A stretch of DNA of 64,000 bases from Nymphalis io (GCF_905147045.1 NC_065903.1:5580001-5644000), one strand, 5' to 3'; positions 34,549 through 47,654 are shown, counted from the stretch's first letter. The notes: a model not told the origin generated them from the sequence alone. Translations and numbers: made by a program.

Positions 34549-34847
34549 AATAAAACCAAAATAGACCTTATAAAAACGTTTTTAATCATTAAGTTAATAG
34601 GTGAGCTTGGACTCATATTTACATTTTTCTAAATAAAAATTACATAAATAAATTGACGAATTTAAATATAAGTATTCTCTTAATACCTTTGTCATGATTT
34701 TTTATTTATCAGTTATTTTGGCATTTCAACAATTTATAACATTTACTAAAAACTTAGTCATTATAAACGAATACTTCTAAGATAAAACATAAGCGACTTA
34801 TTGTGTATGTGTGTGTAACCAGCTTTACCGTCCATATTCAATCCTAA

Positions 34848-34853
34848 TCAGTT
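34848..34853 (+). promoter_or_regulatory. Initiator-like TCAGTT upstream of GNAT copy 2
   Basis: Same hexamer and same 73-base spacing to the ATG as in copy 1, followed by the same CGACGCGTGCGC stretch. Conservation between copies is expected from recent duplication, so it adds little independent support. Confidence 0.35.
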
Positions 34854-34922
34854 GTTCTCGTAGCGACGCGTGCGCAAGTGCTGCCATATTGTATCGTGTT
34901 TCTGTGATAATATTTACTAGAA

Positions 34923-37900
34923 ATGATTTGTCATATAACAGACAATGGTAAGTATTCGTTTTTAATTACGATATTAATATTACTTATTACTGAAATAATC
35001 GGATTCAAAAGAAAATTCAGTTTATTGTTTGGTAATAATTTAATGAACCTTTACCTGGAAATGTTAATCAGGTCAGTAAACTAAACTTTTCTTGATAAGA
35101 GATTAAATTGATTAAAGTGATTATTTAAAAATTAACAACAGCGTTCCATTTTAAATACATTATTAAAGTAATGTGTATGTGAAACGAACGGTCGGTTGTG
35201 TATATGTATATTAGGTTATGTTGAAAAATTGTGTATACTTTTACTTGTTGGTTGAGCTTTGTGCAAGCCCGCCTGGGTAGGTTCCATCCATTTATCATAA
35301 TATATTCTACCACCAAACATCCATATTTACTATTGATGTGTTCCATACCGTACTGTACTCGTACGAGTGCAAGCTGTGTTCCGGTTGGAAGAGTGTTACC
35401 TCTTAATTCTCTAGGTTGGTAGATCATTGGTGATGTAACGACTGACCTATATAATATTAAAAAAAAACTATATTTACTACATGTTATTGGAATATTATTA
35501 AAGCTGTTTTCATAAACATGTCAATTCATTCAATAATGACATAACGCGACAACATTTTCGTAAAACCGTGTTTCCGAATAAACATTGGTCACGCCGATAT
35601 TAAAAGATAACCGGAAAATGTTAAAAATCTTCGAACACAATTAAAAATATAACACCACACTATTATATATTCACCAATAACACGAACAATTTTGATATAA
35701 TATAATCAATTATGATATCATTTACGATTTATATATAAAATACATTGGTCCTATATTGTTAAAAGTATTTATTTAATAAGATTTTTCTGATTCTACTCGA
35801 TGGTTTACGAACATATAATTAATAATATAAAAATATCTTCAAGAGATTTACAGTAAAAAATCTCGGTTTATAGATACTAGTTTAAGCTGGTCAGAAATAA
35901 GACACCTTTGTCGATGTTACGTTATTTATTGTTCGATTAATAATTTTAATACAAAAATATAATTGGTAATTCCTCCAATTTTCTAAAAATTGCTACCACG
36001 ACAGTTGTCCTCTCCCATAATGACAGTTAATGGCCATATGTAATTTTATTACAAGTTATATCTAACCGACAGACAATTAATAAGGAGCTAACACTTCTGT
36101 ATTTAAATATTAAGACTCAACAATTCCCCACTGATGGGAAAATAACGTAGATCGTTTTGAATAAAACTTAATGCAATTGTCGTCTAAATGTTTATATGTA
36201 TGAACTCGCAGTAGAGCAGTTTTCAATACAAGACAATGCGGTATTGTTCGGTGTAGCTTCAAGTCTTGTCCAAAGTGCTTTTTAAAACAGATGTCCGAAA
36301 AATACGTCGTATGAATTCTAAACAGCCAGTCTGTCATTCAAATAAACATATTTCAAGCGTTAGCTTAAACAATTGTTTTGTCTGAATTAATGAAACATGA
36401 ATAATCCTTTAAGCTATGTAAAATATATTTTATAGATATCTTATATAAATATGATTATGTTTCTTTATGTTTTATATAAATATGATCATTTTTTGTGTAT
36501 AGATTAACTTTAACTTACACGAATATTAAGTTGGTTGTATTTTTATCGCTTATATTCTTTATTTTTGTATGTTCACCTTAACCGATTAATCGGAAATTCT
36601 TTGATAATTTGAGCTTTGTTCTATTGAGTTAGGTCCCCAAATTGCACCATAGTATATTTTTATTGTCATACAGATTGCTAGAACATCTGGAAAAATATGT
36701 TTGTTAGATCCATTTATTGATAACATTGTAAATATTGTATTTGATTCGTTATAAATTAAGTTTTGCGATAATATGACAACCGATTTCATTGTATTAAACT
36801 GTGTTATATGAGATTTGAACTCAATACATATTTTTTCTATTGATGGAAACCAATGGAGCCGAGATGGTCCAGAGGTTATTAAACCAAAGATTCAAAGAAT
36901 CAATGAAATCAAGTCGGGCAAGTGCTACTGAATATTCAAGTGATTAATTTGCAATTATAGTAATTCATCTCCAGCTCAGCGGTGAAAGAAAACATCGTGA
37001 GACAACCTGCATGAGTAATAAACACAATGTATCTAAGAAAAAATTGCGTGGCAGACGGTATAATGGGAATATTCTTTCTAAATTCTAGTTCAGATTAATG
37101 CAAAATTATGTACATATATTGAAATTTATTTGTTAAAGAATAACTCAGTCTGTTTAACTCTGCTGATATCATAACTAGATAGTATTATAAAAATAAAGTG
37201 CTTGTGTACAATATAATTAACGAAGTATTATCGTAATTTTATTCCAAACACAATTTTTTTTTCTTTACAGGATATAGAATAGAATCCCTGACACCAACTA
37301 CCTTTCCCGGTGCATTAAAGGTCAGTGTATATAAAGGAGCATTAGCTAACTGCTTTGTACAGTTGTTATTATGAATTGAAAATAAGACAAAGATCCGTCG
37401 CAGCTAATTGCATTTTCTATTTATCGTTACATAAAACCAAACATTATTATTTATTCTAAAACAAAATCAAAGTATTATTTTCTGTAGAATCTATATATTG
37501 CGAACAGTCGCACCTTTTCAATTAATTTGATTTTGTGATTTTAAAGAGCCTTTTTAAGCTTAATTGAATAAATAATATTTAGATTTTGACTTTATACAAT
37601 TCCATTTATTAAAATTATACCAACCAAAATATATAAAATCCGCAATTACTTTCTTAAGAAATTCATTCCAAGCACCAAAAAAATAATTCATTTCTGCAAA
37701 TAATAAAAAAATTAATGCTTTAACGTCTGGTTTATGTATAAAGATTAATTTAATTGTGACAACCCGTCGCCAGTGTGTTGCAGTAACTTCTTTAAAATTC
37801 TGTTTGTCGTGGAAGATGATTAAGGAGTTACTGATCTCGTAATCTGTGTCCTTACTTAATTAGCACGTGGCATAATGTATGAGATTTACGTCCACAAAGA

Positions 37901-40134
37901 CGTGATAGGATTATTATTATTTAACTATTATTATGTAACCACAATATGTATATGTATTTGAGACCATTATTTTACATCAAAGAGGTCTTTATAGAACACG
38001 TAAAGACTATGAGAGTAAGTGAATTGAGAATATGTCTGTTGAGAATGTTCTATAAAAATAGGTTTGAAGAATAATTATTACTATACAGAATACGCCAGCA
38101 AAGATAAATAATTATTATCAATAATCATAATTATAATCAATATAATAAAATCAATATAAATCAATATAATAAATATAATAATATAATAATTATAATAATA
38201 ATCATAATCAATAAGCATAATTTATAATATTGCTAAAAAAGATTTAACTGATATACTTTTTAGAAATTGTAGTACTAATAGTTTTTCGTTTAAATTCAGG
38301 TAATAAAGGAAGCATTCTGTCAAGATGAAGCCATATCAATTGGTTCAGAAGTGAATACGAATCCTAAAGCGGCCGAGGAACTTCTCGAATTATGCGCAGA
38401 TGCAGCACTGGACGGCGTTTCGTTGGTTGCCGTGAATGTAAAGACAGAAGAAGTGGTAGCAGTTGCGTTTAACAAAATACAGGTAGATACACCTTTGTTA
38501 ACTTCAATTTTATCTTTATGCGTTACCAATAAATATGCACTGAGCAGAAAACACAACCCCGTGCCCTGTGTTCGCGGGGACAAGTGTCACAGGTAGGTTC
38601 AGCACAACGTCTCATTTTGATTTGTGCGATCAATTACATTAAAAAAATATGGATAAAAAATATTATGAAAAATATATTAATAAAAATATTGTGACAGATA
38701 GTTCCGGAGCAAAACTATAAAAATTACAAAAACACTCTCTCTCACTTGTTCGTAATTTTTACGTTTTTATTTATATAAAATAGTCTCATTGTCCTACCAA
38801 AGATAAGAACGAACTATGGCAAAAAAATGATCACATTTAAAGGAGTCCAACTTTTTAACAAAATACCCTCAAATAAACGAAATGTAAACTCGCTTAACAC
38901 ATTTATGACACGACTGCCGCGTATCTTACAAAAGACCATTCGGTTCTAAGCTAGTAGTTACAATGTGTGTAACGACGAATGTAATAACTAATTTTAAGTT
39001 TATCATTGTTCTCATGTAAGTGACGTTAGTCTTTATGGTAATAAATATTCTTTAAGCCTTAAAAAAATCTTATAACTAAAAATTGGTAAATAAAAAATGA
39101 AGCAAAAGAACAATTACCGAGAAATATTATTTTAATGCAACTCAAATAATCCCTTTTTCCGTGAATAACAAATACAATAAACGTCTTTACAATAATAAAC
39201 TACAGATTGTAAGTAATTCGTTAAAAATTGTAACGGATGTACTTTCAATGTTTTTTTACAACGTGCGCTATCAAAATAATTGCTTTCACTTTATTTTTAT
39301 TTAAAAATAAAACAGAACTTTATCGTGTAAACGACAAAAATGTAAACATGTTTTTAACAGGTTAAAACGTCGGATGCATCAGAAAAGCCATTCTTTGAAA
39401 TATTTGCCGACGAGCGCTGTACACAAGCTTCATCGCGCTCGCTTATACAATTTATGGCCGACGTTGACGGGAGGTGCAATTTATTTGAAAAGTGAGTATA
39501 TTAATTTTTTTGTCACTATGATAAATTCCCAAAAAAAAAACATAAACGCGGTAATTGGTGACACATAAAACTAAATGAACATTGTATAGATTTAACAATT
39601 ACCAACTACGCAACTTTGTCTCACTAAGTCTCTCAACTAAAAGTATATAATTGTAAAAAACTGTTAAAAATAAAATCATTTTATTACATAATTATTTATA
39701 TTAAAGCCTTAAATTGATGTTGAAATAATATTAATTAGCTTTTAACTAATTCCAGGTACAAAGTCGATTGCAGTCTTGAAATCATGTTTTTAGCAACATT
39801 TCGGGAACACAGAAGACAAAACCTGGGTACACAACTCTGCAAATGTTCGATAGATTTAGGGAGGAAAATTAAAGATGGCGCCATTACACCTATTAACGTT
39901 GATGATCTCGGTCCGGAATATTCTCATTTAAAAATGCGTAAACCAATAGACACATACCCAAAAATTTGTCAAGCGATATGGACAGCCGAAGGTTCCCGGA
40001 AAATTGGTAGAACTCTAAATTTTACAGTTCACTTGGCAGTATCTCTGTCGGAATTCGTGTTTAATGGAAAAACTTATGCAGAGCGGATTGGAGATGAAGC
40101 TGCATTTTGTGAAGTTGCGGCATTATCTTTGTAA
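34923..40134 (+). CDS. GNAT-family N-acetyltransferase, arylalkylamine N-acetyltransferase-like, copy 2 (five coding exons)
   Basis: Seen: coding exons 34923-34947, 37271-37320, 38300-38482, 39361-39491 and 39756-40134 have the same lengths (25, 50, 183, 131, 379 bases) and phases as copy 1. They give an intact 255-residue protein, about 94% identical by eye. The motif A stretch HRRQNLGTQL is unchanged, so the Asn in the first glycine position predates the duplication. Differences include Cys3 for Trp3, EAF for LAL at the start of exon 3, IWTAEGS for ILTVEAS, and YAERIG for YTERIG. Known: GNAT acetyltransferases use acetyl-CoA. Inference: copy 2 probably keeps more of the ancestral sequence, because EAF and the Cys fit the usual pattern of this family better in my reading. 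Its introns are compact (2.3, 1.0, 0.9 and 0.3 kb). It sits 12.5 kb downstream of copy 1 in the same direction, and no shared transcript is suggested. Confidence 0.8.
35236..35470 (+). repeat. Diverged A-tailed interspersed repeat in intron 1 of GNAT copy 2
   Basis: Orthologous to 10553-10812, with small deletions. Confidence 0.6.
35672..35975. other. Insertion (or copy 1 deletion) within intron 1 of GNAT copy 2
   Basis: About 300 AT-rich bases sit between two points that are adjacent in copy 1, at ATATATTCA and ATTTTCTAAAAATTGC. No coding potential or known repeat words. Confidence 0.6.
36856..37030 (+). repeat. Decayed SINE (Metulj-like) in intron 1 of GNAT copy 2
   Basis: The head GCCGAGATGGTCCAGAGGTT and body GAAAGAAAACATCGTGAG are present. 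Its body is orthologous to 15056-15180. Confidence 0.6.
37960..38230. repeat. AT-rich low-complexity expansion in intron 2 of GNAT copy 2
   Basis: From about 38,095, repeats of ATAAT, AATCAATATAA and similar words. Copy 1 has only a short (TA)n here. Confidence 0.7.
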
Positions 40135-40620
40135 TGACTTGTAAATTAAAATCTGCAACTAGTAAACTGAAAATTACAGTCAAACAAAGCGTTTAAAACA
40201 ATACAAGACTATTTTCTGTAAGCAAACACTTTCAAATTAAATTAAATTATAAGCATAATAGAATATAAAATCAACGGTAGATTATAATATTATTATTAGA
40301 ATAAAAATTATTTTAGAAGCCATTGTAAATCCAAATAGGCAGTTATTAAAGAATAATTTTGATTGCCTGTATTTTGATTCCAATTCACAAGTCCTGATAA
40401 CGGTACAAGAGACAGCCAGATATCGACGGATTTAATTGCATTTGGTAACTTGGAGCAAATTGGTTCTGGTAATTGATTTGGTCTCGACATTGACTTTCCC
40501 AGACCATCTCACGGCCCTTATTCCATTAATCCTCGATTGTTGTCCCAGTGCTTATTGAAGTTTAAAAAAATCATTAATTATTTTCTTAATCGATGTTCAG
40601 GGAACGGATTTTTAAAATTT

Positions 40621-40650
<30 letters not shown>
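40621..40650. repeat. (ATA)n microsatellite
   Basis: About ten ATA repeats after the right edge of duplication unit 2. Confidence 0.9.
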
Positions 40651-40651
<1 letters not shown>

Positions 40652-42060
40652 TCCTGGGACATTTTTCACACACGGCCATCTGATCCTAAATTAAGTATTA
40701 AAATTTATTTGTTGTATTATATTACTTTACTTTGAAAAAATATGAGTTTTCATTTGTATTTCTTCGTACCTACACCATACTAAAATATCATAAAGTATGA
40801 TACTAGTTTAACTGATGAGATATTACGATAGTTTTAAGTCAACCATAAGCTATATATAGTATAGTACAGTTGCACAATTTTTCAGATAAAGATAAAGGAC
40901 ATTGTCGGTTTGCCAAAATTGACAAATATTCGAAAACTTTGCATTTGTTTTGATATTAAGATCATTAAAAAACATATAAAAAGTCGGCAGCATCTATCTT
41001 ATGTAGATAATTTATAGAAACCTCTTTTACTATAATCAAATAAAAGATTATCACTATTATTTATCACACAATATTAACGTAAATAAAAGCTACTATTTAT
41101 ATTTACCAATAGATCAGAGGTTCTAGAGATATTACTACATAATATTTGATAAAACTTTGATGAGAAAAGTACGTCACAGATATCGCTTTGGCCTATTGCA
41201 AAATACGACTTCCTTTTTCATTATTCATAAAAATATCGCCGAGAAAAATAATAATTTCTAATTATATATTTCACCATTTTGATGGTTAACTGGTGCATTA
41301 ATTGAATAAGTATGTATGTAGTGTATATACACATGTATATATGTAATAATAAGTATAATAGTGAACAATCACTATCGAGCTATAAAAAACTAAAGAATTA
41401 TAATTAATTGTTTTGTTTTAATAATAATGCGTATGTAGTAATACTGTTTTATTTATTATTTATTCATAATAATTATATATTTTTATTTAGGATCAACTAT
41501 CAAAGAAAATCAATGTCAAGATCATAAATAAAGTATAATGCTTATATACAAATAAAAAAATGAGTATCACCGTTTCTTAAAAGTATAATCAGCCGTGAAA
41601 TTTACAGAGTAACAGGCTATTTTATAATTAATTTAATAAATTAAATATTTCTCGCAGATTTCAATTACTGTCAAGGTACTCTGAAAATAAATCTTGACTT
41701 TTGATTTATCTTAGTTCTCTTTGTATAGGTTGTAAGGTGAAAGAAACGACATAAAATAATCAATAGTGTTTTGTAACATTAAAATCTTCTATCTATATAA
41801 CAGCCAATATCGTGGTGCAAATCGATACTGCCACTGCTACTATTGGTAATTTTATAACCAAAAACCATTCTGCTCAGAGGTGGACTGAGGGTTACGAGCA
41901 CCGAGATGATCTAGCAGGTACTCTTAAATTTTAAGAATGTAAGACGCGGGACGCTAAGTATGATTGATGACTTATACAAAGAAAATATTATAAATTCTAT
42001 ATAAAACTATGAATCTTCCATCATGATTATGATTAATTAAAATAGTTTTATAAATTGTTT
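40650..42060. other. AT-rich intergenic stretch, no gene seen
   Basis: No coding frame or splice pattern stands out. A short SINE-head-like word lies near 41,897 (CACCGAGATGATC). Confidence 0.6.
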
Positions 42061-42377
42061 ACCGTTACCGTAACCGTAACAGCCTGTGAATGTCCCACTG
42101 CTGGGCTAAAGGCCTCCTCTCCTCTTTTTGAGGAGAAGGTTTGGAGCTTATTCCACCACGCTGCTCCAATGCGGGTTGGTAGAATTCACATGTGGCAGAA
42201 TTTCAGTGAAATTAGACACATGTAGGTTTCCTCACGATGTTTTCCTTCACCGTAAAGCACTAGATGAATTATAATCACAAATTAAGCACATGAAAATTCA
42301 GTGGTGCTTGCCCGGGTTTGAACCCACGATCATCGGTTAAGATTAACGCGTTCTTACCACAGGGCCATCACGGCTTT
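42061..42377 (-). mobile_element. tRNA-derived SINE (Metulj-like), full length
   Basis: In reverse: 3' end AGCCTGTGAATGTCCCACTG, body CACGATGTTTTCCTTCACCG, B box in GGGTTTGAACCCACG and A box near GGGCCATC at the right end. Very close to the copy at 45,784. Confidence 0.85.
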
Positions 42378-42448
42378 TAAAAAAAAAATATTGCTTAAGA
42401 TATTCAAATTCATAATAATTAAGATTTTCAAAAGAATTGTTTATATTA

Positions 42449-42600
42449 TGATGAAGTGTTCGAGGCCGATTTCAGAACTCACTCTCATAATCCAAAGGGA
42501 TGGTAATCTAATACGTTCGGAAACAGATCTTGTGCAGAAACAAATGCTTTATGTTCTTTCTGAGGCACGCAGTGTACACACTTCCAACTATATAATTAAT
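42449..42600 (-). repeat. Fragment of second SINE family
   Basis: CTCTCATAATCC, GTGCAGAAACAAATGCTTTA and GAGGCACGCAGTGTACACAC are the reverse complement of the body of the SINE at 48,781. A 128-residue frame across it is not a gene. Confidence 0.6.
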
Positions 42601-42893
42601 ACAACAAGGAATATACATCTATATATGAAGAAAATAATAGCAGACAAAACATATCTCTATTTGTGTATTAAATCCTTAATCTGTATTTCATATTTGTTGT
42701 CAAATACGTTATTTCATACTTCAACGGTCCATAAAATAAGAGATAAAAGTATAGAAATATATTCACATTATGTATAAATATTATTTTCTTATAGAAAACT
42801 ATGTTGTTATCGAAACAAGATTTTATTTTATATAGTATTTCTATATCAAAAACTTTTTTAAGGATAAAATTGGATTACAAACTCGTGGAAAGG

Positions 42894-42895
<2 letters not shown>

Positions 42896-42940
<45 letters not shown>

Positions 42941-42941
42941 T

Positions 42942-42978
<37 letters not shown>

Positions 42979-42981
42979 GTA

Positions 42982-43022
<41 letters not shown>
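42896..43022. repeat. Long compound (TA)n tract
   Basis: About 125 bases of TA broken by a few extra bases (TAATATA, ATGTAATATATT). The tract can fold on itself throughout. Confidence 0.95.
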
Positions 43023-43028
<6 letters not shown>

Positions 43029-43824
43029 GTTAACTATCAGTCGTTTTCAATTTTATATTTAAATATCGTGGGAAACTACACTTCGTTCGAATATTTAAAA
43101 AAATTTTAAAATAAATTCAGAGATATGAGGGCCAGATTAAGATAATAGCATAAGCTCATAGGAATAATCTATACAAGAAATAAACTATATCGGTCCGAAG
43201 ACGATATAAATATAATCCATGATAACATCCCTGGAAAAAATAAGTAGTTCATAAGGTGTGACTGATTATTGAATATTGCGGAGTTTATTTTAAATACAAT
43301 ATTATATACATAATATGCACAAAAAATATTTAATTTTCTTTTCAAATAAGCAAAGCTATAAAATAACGATATCATAGTCATTAAAAGCAAGAGTCCAAAG
43401 TGTGCACTTTTTAGCATGTTTATTTTTTTTAATTTTTTTTATTGTAGTTAGTATTTTAAAAATCGAAAGTTAAAACGAGGCAAAACAAAAACGATTGAGT
43501 ATTTTTTGGATTTCAGTCTAATAATTTGTAGTGCTCGTTTCAATCTTTAAAAGTGATTTCATGTATTTTCAACATAGATAACGTATCGTTGTATACTTTG
43601 CTTTAAAATTTTATTTTCTATAGAATTCATGAACTTTGATGGTGTTTTCAATTTCAAATATATTTCTATGCTGTACATTGTCACCGTATAAATACGCGCG
43701 CTACTTCAAGAATAACATCGCTGGTGCTGGTGAAACTCACGCGCGAGGACGCTTGCTATACCTATCTAGATACGCCATACAGTTTATTTTTGAGAACTCA
43801 CCCTTGGCGCCTTTGTATCAGTCA

Positions 43825-43872
43825 GTAAGGCCTATATCACTCTTAAAAGGGTAAGAGTGATATAGGCCTTAC
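43825..43872. repeat. Perfect 21-bp inverted repeat (palindromic hairpin)
   Basis: Arm 43825-43845 (from GTAAGGCCTATATC to ACTCTTA) and arm 43852-43872 are exact reverse complements. The loop is the six bases AAAGGG. No family is recognised. Confidence 0.9.
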
Positions 43873-43879
43873 TCGACGT

Positions 43880-45780
43880 CGACGCACTTTTTTTCTTCGT
43901 CTATTTTTTTAAGTTTTCACTGTCTTTGTTTTTAGTATCATACTGCGAACACTACACTAGCACAGTCATAGCGCGAAAGTTTATCCAAGCACTTATTTTC
44001 TTAAATGTATGCAAACCAGCCGGTAATTGTTGAAGTATTAAAGAATTAGTCACGATTAAAATTTTTCTTTCTTAATTTCTTCGCGTACTAACTGAACGGC
44101 TAGTTTTATTTTAGACCGTCGAGTTAAGCTTTGGGTCATGAAGCTTAAAAGGTTTCAACTACTGCGGATTTGTTTGCTTCTATATTTTTAAGTGTTTATA
44201 TGTACGTGTTCATTATCTCGTTTCACTATCGTACGGTTTGACCAATATAAAAACTACAACAGCTCCAATTATTTTATATTAATACTAATTTTATTACATA
44301 AATAATCGCTTCGAAAGAGAACGTCATTCATTCACCTTTCCTGTTTCTGTGAATGCCAATTGTTGTGGATATTGAGTTTAAATCAAAGTTTTTAGGTCCA
44401 GTTGTTCCAGAAGACGATTAGAACATTGGTGGGTGATTTACAAGAAAATAATCGTAACTTACTTAGAATCGTATAGTTGGAACATTGACTAAAGCAAAAT
44501 ACTTTGTTATGGTATCAGCTGTTACCTTTTACTGTTACCTTTTCGACGTCGTTGTTACTTTGTTACGTTTTGTTTTACTCTTTTAAAAATTTAAATATTT
44601 ACAGTAATATACGTTATTTGAGACATAAAATTAGACAGTATTTAAATTGCTAATATAAAAGTTTAAGGAGGTATTACATACGACGCGGACGTTTTATTTT
44701 TCCAACCATATTTTTCCAGAAAGGTATTCAGATCGACCACTTTCTTCACATTAAATTATTAAAAGAAAGTTGTTCTAATCGATTTCCTTTTTTAAAACTT
44801 AAAAGTACTTACTATCAGTAATATATGTCATTTCAGATATTACTTTAGACATAGTACTTAAATGTTAAATATATTTTTAAATACTTTATACGACTTTTAA
44901 CTTTTCTAGCGTCTGCAAGAAAGGTATTCAAATCGACGACTTCCTTCCATTTAGGTATTGAAATAAAGTCATTGTAATGGATCTAACCCAGCATATCTAG
45001 ATCGGAAATGGATATGATATGCAGTGAAGTGTCTAAATCCTAATACTTAGTCACGACCAATAATGTTTGATTGTAGATTAGGGAATAGTTTTTATTTATA
45101 ATTAGCATTTTATAAGTGTTTATAACCTACTGGTTAAAATAACTATTTTGTGTGCCTTTGCTTTTAAATAATAAAAGTTTTAAGTAATACAATTCTTAGC
45201 TTAGTAACGATGTGACAACTCAACGTTTTTATTGGAACGTAGAATGAAGATCGATTCTATGGTCAATTCAAATCTTGTAGATTTCAACCAAATTTTTCAC
45301 AAATGCGCGTACTCTGCGCACGTGGTAATTAAACTATGAAACGTGAAGGGACCTTGAAATTTAATTCTCAACGTTAAGTATCACTTGAAATAATTGTGCC
45401 AAATACTTATGTGAAATAAAAAGAAAATTAACGTATTGTGAAGCGACTTTTAACAAAGGTCAAAATTGCTCTAGACGTGTCATTTACAGAATCGTTGGCC
45501 TTTATTATGTGAATACATTTAGTTTTAAAGGCTTTTGTTCAAAACGAAGTTTGGAATTGCGTTTCTAATTAGAAGCGATTGTCCACTCCCCAACGATAAA
45601 TATATATATAATATCAATTGTTTTTACTTTGTGTGGCTTAAACTCAATATATCTATTATGTACCGAATATGTATATATTTTCCGGAAAAGATTTATATTA
45701 TAATCTTACATCCAATCCAATCTAAAATGTTAGAAGATAATGGAGAAACAGACGAGAAAAGACATATTTCAGACACTAAT
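43880..45780. other. AT-rich intergenic stretch, no gene seen
   Basis: Two loosely similar segments with GAAAGGTATTCA(A/G)ATCGAC occur near 44,720 and 44,920, which suggests an old local duplication. Nothing else stands out. Confidence 0.55.
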
Positions 45781-45783
45781 AAT

Positions 45784-46080
45784 ACCGTAATCCGTATCCG
45801 TAACAGCCTGTGAATGTCCCACTGCTGGGCTAAAGGCCTCCTCTCCTCTTTTTGAGGATGGAGGAGGATCTCCAATGCAGGTTGGTAGAATTCACATGTG
45901 GCAGAATTTCAGTGAAATTAGACACATGCAGGTTTCCTCACGATGTTTTCCTTCACCGTAAAGCACGAGATGAATTATAATCACAAATTAAGCACATGAA
46001 AATTCAGTGGTGCTTGCCCGGGTTTGAACCCACGATCATCGGTTAAGATTCACGCGTTCCACAGGGCCATCTCGGCTTTT
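45784..46080 (-). mobile_element. tRNA-derived SINE (Metulj-like)
   Basis: Nearly identical to 42061-42377 but lacking about 25 bases around the GGAGCAGCGTGG region. The B box is intact. A 92-residue frame overlapping its left edge is not a gene. Confidence 0.85.
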
Positions 46081-46867
46081 TTGCATAAATACTACCATTA
46101 AAGACTAATAATACCATTTAAGAATAATATTCGAACGCTGTACTGATGATGTTTGGTAAATTATGATTATAATTTACAAATTTTCACGTTAATTTATAAT
46201 TTTCACCACTTAATTTTAATAGTTTTATAATAAAAACTTTTGAAACAACTCTTGATATTTTCTTATTCTTAACATTAAAGTAAAACCTGTTAAAAAAACT
46301 GTAAGTTTTATATATATACATCTATTGTTATACAGATAAATACTTTCTAGTAACATAATTTCATATCATTTGAGCACGTCTACGTAAGTCTAAACGGATT
46401 ATATTTGCAATTTTAATTTAAATAGATATCGTTTGAGATTACATAGGTGTTCGTTATATGTCTCATATGAAATATGTAAAATGCTGAAGGTTGAAAATTA
46501 TTCCTATCAAACATTACTGATTAAAGGTCCATATTAAAAAACAATTACTAGCAACTTGATAATTATTATTTATTAATTGTTAAAGTTAGATGAGACATTT
46601 CATTGTTTCGAACCTCCAAGTTAATGTCGTCAATATGGTCATGTATGGCTTTGCTTGCAATCGTCCCAGAGGATGGCAGCAATCAGGGTGGTCTCGCACT
46701 GCCATACGCATCTATGATCTAGTTATTTGGGAGAATTGAGATCATTCTTTACCAGTTAAACAAGCTTGAGTTGTCGTCGAGTCGCGTGTGTCGTGCCGGT
46801 CGGGATCGGGATGAGTTAACTCCCCTGAGGCAAAATCTGCTCAGCACCCATAGAACACATTACGCAA

Positions 46868-46990
46868 TCGTCCCACTGCTGGGCTATGGCCTCAATTTTG
46901 AGGAGAAGGTTTAGAGTTCATTTCACATCGCAGTTCTAATGTAGGTAGGTGAATGGTTGGTGGGGTTGAAATCAGCTGTGTGGTGTCAGC
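46868..46990 (-). repeat. SINE 3' fragment (Metulj-like)
   Basis: CGTCCCACTGCTGGGCTATGG and TTGAGGAGAAGGTTTAGAG match the family 3' end; the rest has decayed. Confidence 0.55.
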
Positions 46991-47007
46991 TGTTATCGAT
47001 AATGTTT

Positions 47008-47303
47008 TTTTTATAAAATAATAAAGTGGGCTATGCAGATGAGCTACCTGGTAGTAAATGATAACCATCGACCACAGATATTGGCGCTATATAATATTTC
47101 TTATTAACATTCTTACACTGTCAATGCGCCACCAACCTTCAAATCTAAGATGTAATGTGTCTTGTGCCTGTAGTTACACTGATTTACTCACTCTTCAAAT
47201 CGGAACACAAAAAAAACAAGTACTGCTGTTCCGCGGTTGAATATGTGATGAATGGGTGGTACCTACCCCGACGAGCTTGCACAAAGCCCTACCACCAGAA
47301 AAA
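47008..47303 (-). repeat. A-tailed interspersed repeat, diverged copy
   Basis: TTTTTTATAAAATAATAAAG start, GCGCCACCAACCTTC middle and AGCTTGCACAAAGCCCTACC end identify the family in reverse. Confidence 0.65.
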
Positions 47304-47654
47304 GATATTTTAAATCTGTAATTTCTTGGTAGAATCGATGTTTACTTTATAAAATGGATTTCAAGAAGTCGAGCATTCGTTTATCATGGGTCGAATTAAG
47401 CCTTCGATTATTGAAACAAGAGATATTTTATGTTAGTACAATAGTAATTCGTATTTATTTTAGGGCACTTCATTTTATATTTTTTTAGCATTTTATTGGA
47501 AATTTTTAGAAAGGGGACACCTTTGTGATGTGATGGCCGTCTTCGTCATGAATCAGAGAGGATGCGAAATCGTGCATGATAAGCCGCTTTCGCGGCTTTT
47601 CTCATGTTGCGCTACGCTCGTGGGTCGACCGGGCTCTCCTCAGGGAGCGAAAGT

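Larger units (their letters stand above)
34368..40424 (+). repeat. Segmental duplication unit 2 (contains GNAT copy 2)
   Basis: Partner of 9814-22731 in the same orientation. Blocks found only here: an RTE 3' fragment at about 34,412-34,548, about 300 bases at 35,672-35,975, a segment at about 36,140-36,855, and AT-rich simple sequence at about 37,960-38,230. Shared intron sequence looks roughly 90-95% identical by eye, which suggests a fairly recent event. Confidence 0.85.

Noticed and set aside
38320..38596. Overlapping frames on both strands
   Set aside because: Shadows of GNAT copy 2 exon 3 that run past its splice donor.
42391..42777. 128-residue open frame
   Set aside because: Runs antisense through a SINE fragment and AT-rich DNA; no family features.
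42896..43022. Replication origin or centromeric satellite
   Set aside because: Plain compound TA microsatellite, similar to four other TA tracts in the window.
43636..43854. 72-residue open frame
   Set aside because: Runs into the perfect palindrome, has no recognisable motif and no splice context.
45535..45813. 92-residue open frame
   Set aside because: Ends inside a SINE, has AT-driven composition and no motif.
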